From positions 1 to 5,025 of the forward strand of contig JAICHN010000390.1 in assembly GCA_025924845.1 (NCBI GenBank): a stretch of 5,025 bases of DNA, given 5' to 3'. Origin of the DNA: Chloroflexota bacterium (GTDB lineage: Bacteria > Chloroflexota > UBA5177 > JANWHV01). A program made the position numbers and the translations under genes. The notes below the pieces were generated by a model. That model searched no databases. It had not been told where the DNA came from and saw only the letters and a program-made list of their open reading frames with translations. Every line of letters starts with the position of its first letter. The first letter of the stretch is position 1. Below, one piece after another: positions 3,998 to 5,025 of the stretch.

Positions 3998-5025
3998 TTG
4001 GCTGCAATAGGGGATGTCGCGGCGCGGGCCGGCGTTTCTAAGATGTCCGTTTCGCGAGTGCTGAACAATAATCGACCCGTGCTCGAGGAGACCCGGAAGC
4101 GCGTCCTGCAAGCGATGGCCGAACTCGAATATATGCCCAATGCCTCCGCCCGAAGCCTGAAGCGGGGACGCACGAAACTCATAGGGGTCTTGATCCCAAA
4201 TACCGATAATCCGATCTACGCGATCTACTCCGACGGAATTAAGGACACTGCATATAGCCTGGGTTACAGCGTGCTCATGTACAAGGCGAGCAAGAATGCC
4301 GCCATCGATGCCGCCGGGCTGCGCCTGCTCCTCGAACACCGCGTCACCGGTCTGATCCTGACGTCGGGAGAGGGCCACATCCCCGGCCTCGTGCGTGCCG
4401 GCCACGCAGTCGTCTGTATCGACTGGAAGGTCCGAGGGTATGATCGAGTGACGCTCGATAATCCCCAGGCCATGGACCTCGCCGTACGGCATCTGCGGCA
4501 GCTTGGCCACCGCCGGATCGGGATGATCAGCGGTCCCCTCTTTGCGCCAAGTGAAGCTGAGCGGCTGATTGGCTATCGTCGCGCCATGCGCAGGCATGGC
4601 CTTGTCGTCGAACGCGAACTGCAGTGCGTCGCCACCGGCTTCAGCGACATGGACGGCGTTGAGGCGGGTCAACGCATCCTGGCACAGTCGCGGCGCCCGT
4701 CGGCCCTCGTCATCTCCAGCAGCTCGCTCACACCCGGCGTGCTCATCGCCGCCGGCGAAGCTGGTCTCTCCATTCCGGACGATCTCGCCCTGGTAGGCGT
4801 GGGTGAGATGAGCTGGTCGCCGGTGCTGATCTCACCCATCACGTCGTTAGTCGAGCCGGCCTATGAGATGGGTGTAGACGCCTGCCGGATGCTCCTCGAG
4901 CGCGCGGCATCGAGCGAGAGCGGTCCGCCACCAGGCCGCTCCTCCGCGCCGCGTCTGGCCGAGCGCAGCTCCGGCGGCGCGCCGCCCGCGAGGCGCGACC
5001 CGCCCCTCCGCGCCGCGCACTCGCT
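3998..5025 (+). CDS. LacI-family transcriptional repressor (3' end beyond the window)
   Basis: 342 codons are visible, with no stop before the window ends. The order is textbook: an HTH at residues 5-24 (GDVAARAGVSKMSVSRVLNN), in which VSKMSVSRV is the recognition helix. Then comes the linker and hinge, ELEYMPNASARSLKRGRT (42-59), with Leu54 as the CpG-intercalating residue. A periplasmic-binding-protein-like sensor domain follows from IGVLIPNTDNP (62-72), through LRQLGHRRIGMISGP, to the late strand around VGVGEMSWS (266-274) and the dimer-interface helix of AYEMGVDACRMLLER. The ending APRLAERSSGG matches the family's usual last strand, so little is missing. The usual Asp-Asp after that late beta-strand reads G269-E270 here, a possible change in effector binding. 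The TTG start is inferred from frame, family length and a GGGAGG site. The gene is divergent from the transporter and probably represses it at the two palindromes between them. The inducer is unknown; a rhamnose-derived sugar is a guess from context. Confidence 0.93.
   Translation, partial: MAAIGDVAARAGVSKMSVSRVLNNNRPVLEETRKRVLQAMAELEYMPNASARSLKRGRTKLIGVLIPNTDNPIYAIYSDGIKDTAYSLGYSVLMYKASKNAAIDAAGLRLLLEHRVTGLILTSGEGHIPGLVRAGHAVVCIDWKVRGYDRVTLDNPQAMDLAVRHLRQLGHRRIGMISGPLFAPSEAERLIGYRRAMRRHGLVVERELQCVATGFSDMDGVEAGQRILAQSRRPSALVISSSSLTPGVLIAAGEAGLSIPDDLALVGVGEMSWSPVLISPITSLVEPAYEMGVDACRMLLERAASSESGPPPGRSSAPRLAERSSGGAPPARRDPPLRAAHS

Noticed and set aside
3848..4672. 274-codon leftward open frame opposite the regulator
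   Set aside because: It is antisense to a clear LacI-family protein and runs across the promoter region; its translation shows no family features. It is a shadow of the high-GC coding sequence.
4880..5025. Possible frameshift or gene end in the GC-rich 3' part of the regulator
   Set aside because: The frame continues open and APRLAERSSGG aligns with the normal end of LacI-family proteins. Other frames give no better match, so it is treated as intact and merely cut by the window.

Overview
The window reads as one sugar-utilisation locus from a moderately GC-rich bacterium (my impression is high-50s to about 60 percent GC; not computed). It holds a divergently transcribed LacI-family regulator (+ strand, right), a CUT1-type carbohydrate ABC importer (- strand, centre: two permeases, then the solute-binding protein) and, at the left edge on the - strand, the first 43 codons of a probable GH78 alpha-L-rhamnosidase. 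Strong Shine-Dalgarno sites, GTG and TTG starts and a Tat-like rather than lipoprotein binding-protein leader would suit Chloroflexota or Actinomycetota. That is a weak inference, as no marker gene is present.

Layout, right to left in the direction the transporter is read. 3998-5025 (+): LacI-family repressor, TTG start, essentially complete but with no stop before the window ends. 3723-3997: divergent control region. It carries a sigma70-type promoter on the - strand (TTGACA, 16-nt spacer, TATGAT). Just downstream are two adjacent perfect 14-bp palindromes, each with a central CG, the typical form of a LacI-family operator. 2790-3722 (-): MalF-type permease. 1881-2789 (-): MalG-type permease, whose GTG start directly abuts the preceding stop. 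1720-1880: 161-bp gap with a 9-bp-arm hairpin. 337-1719 (-): extracellular solute-binding protein. 284-322: strong 13-bp-arm hairpin, probable terminator or attenuator. 130-283: leader of the next gene, with a 14-bp palindrome. 1-129 (-): start of the rhamnosidase gene.

How it fits together (inference): a rhamnose-containing oligosaccharide or glycoside is caught by the binding protein and imported through the MalF/MalG-like pore. No ATPase gene is present in the window, so ATP hydrolysis would be supplied by a subunit encoded elsewhere. The sugar is then cut in the cytoplasm by the rhamnosidase, whose visible N-terminus has no signal peptide. The LacI-type protein would block the promoter at the tandem operators until the sugar or a breakdown product releases it. 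Two of the five genes, the regulator and the rhamnosidase start, are cut by the window edges and are recognised by translating those stretches directly.

I see no evidence for an unprecedented system. The architecture is a conventional sugar regulon. The most informative parts are the symmetric tandem operator pair, the degenerate twin-arginine signal of the binding protein, and the link to a rhamnosidase that suggests the substrate.
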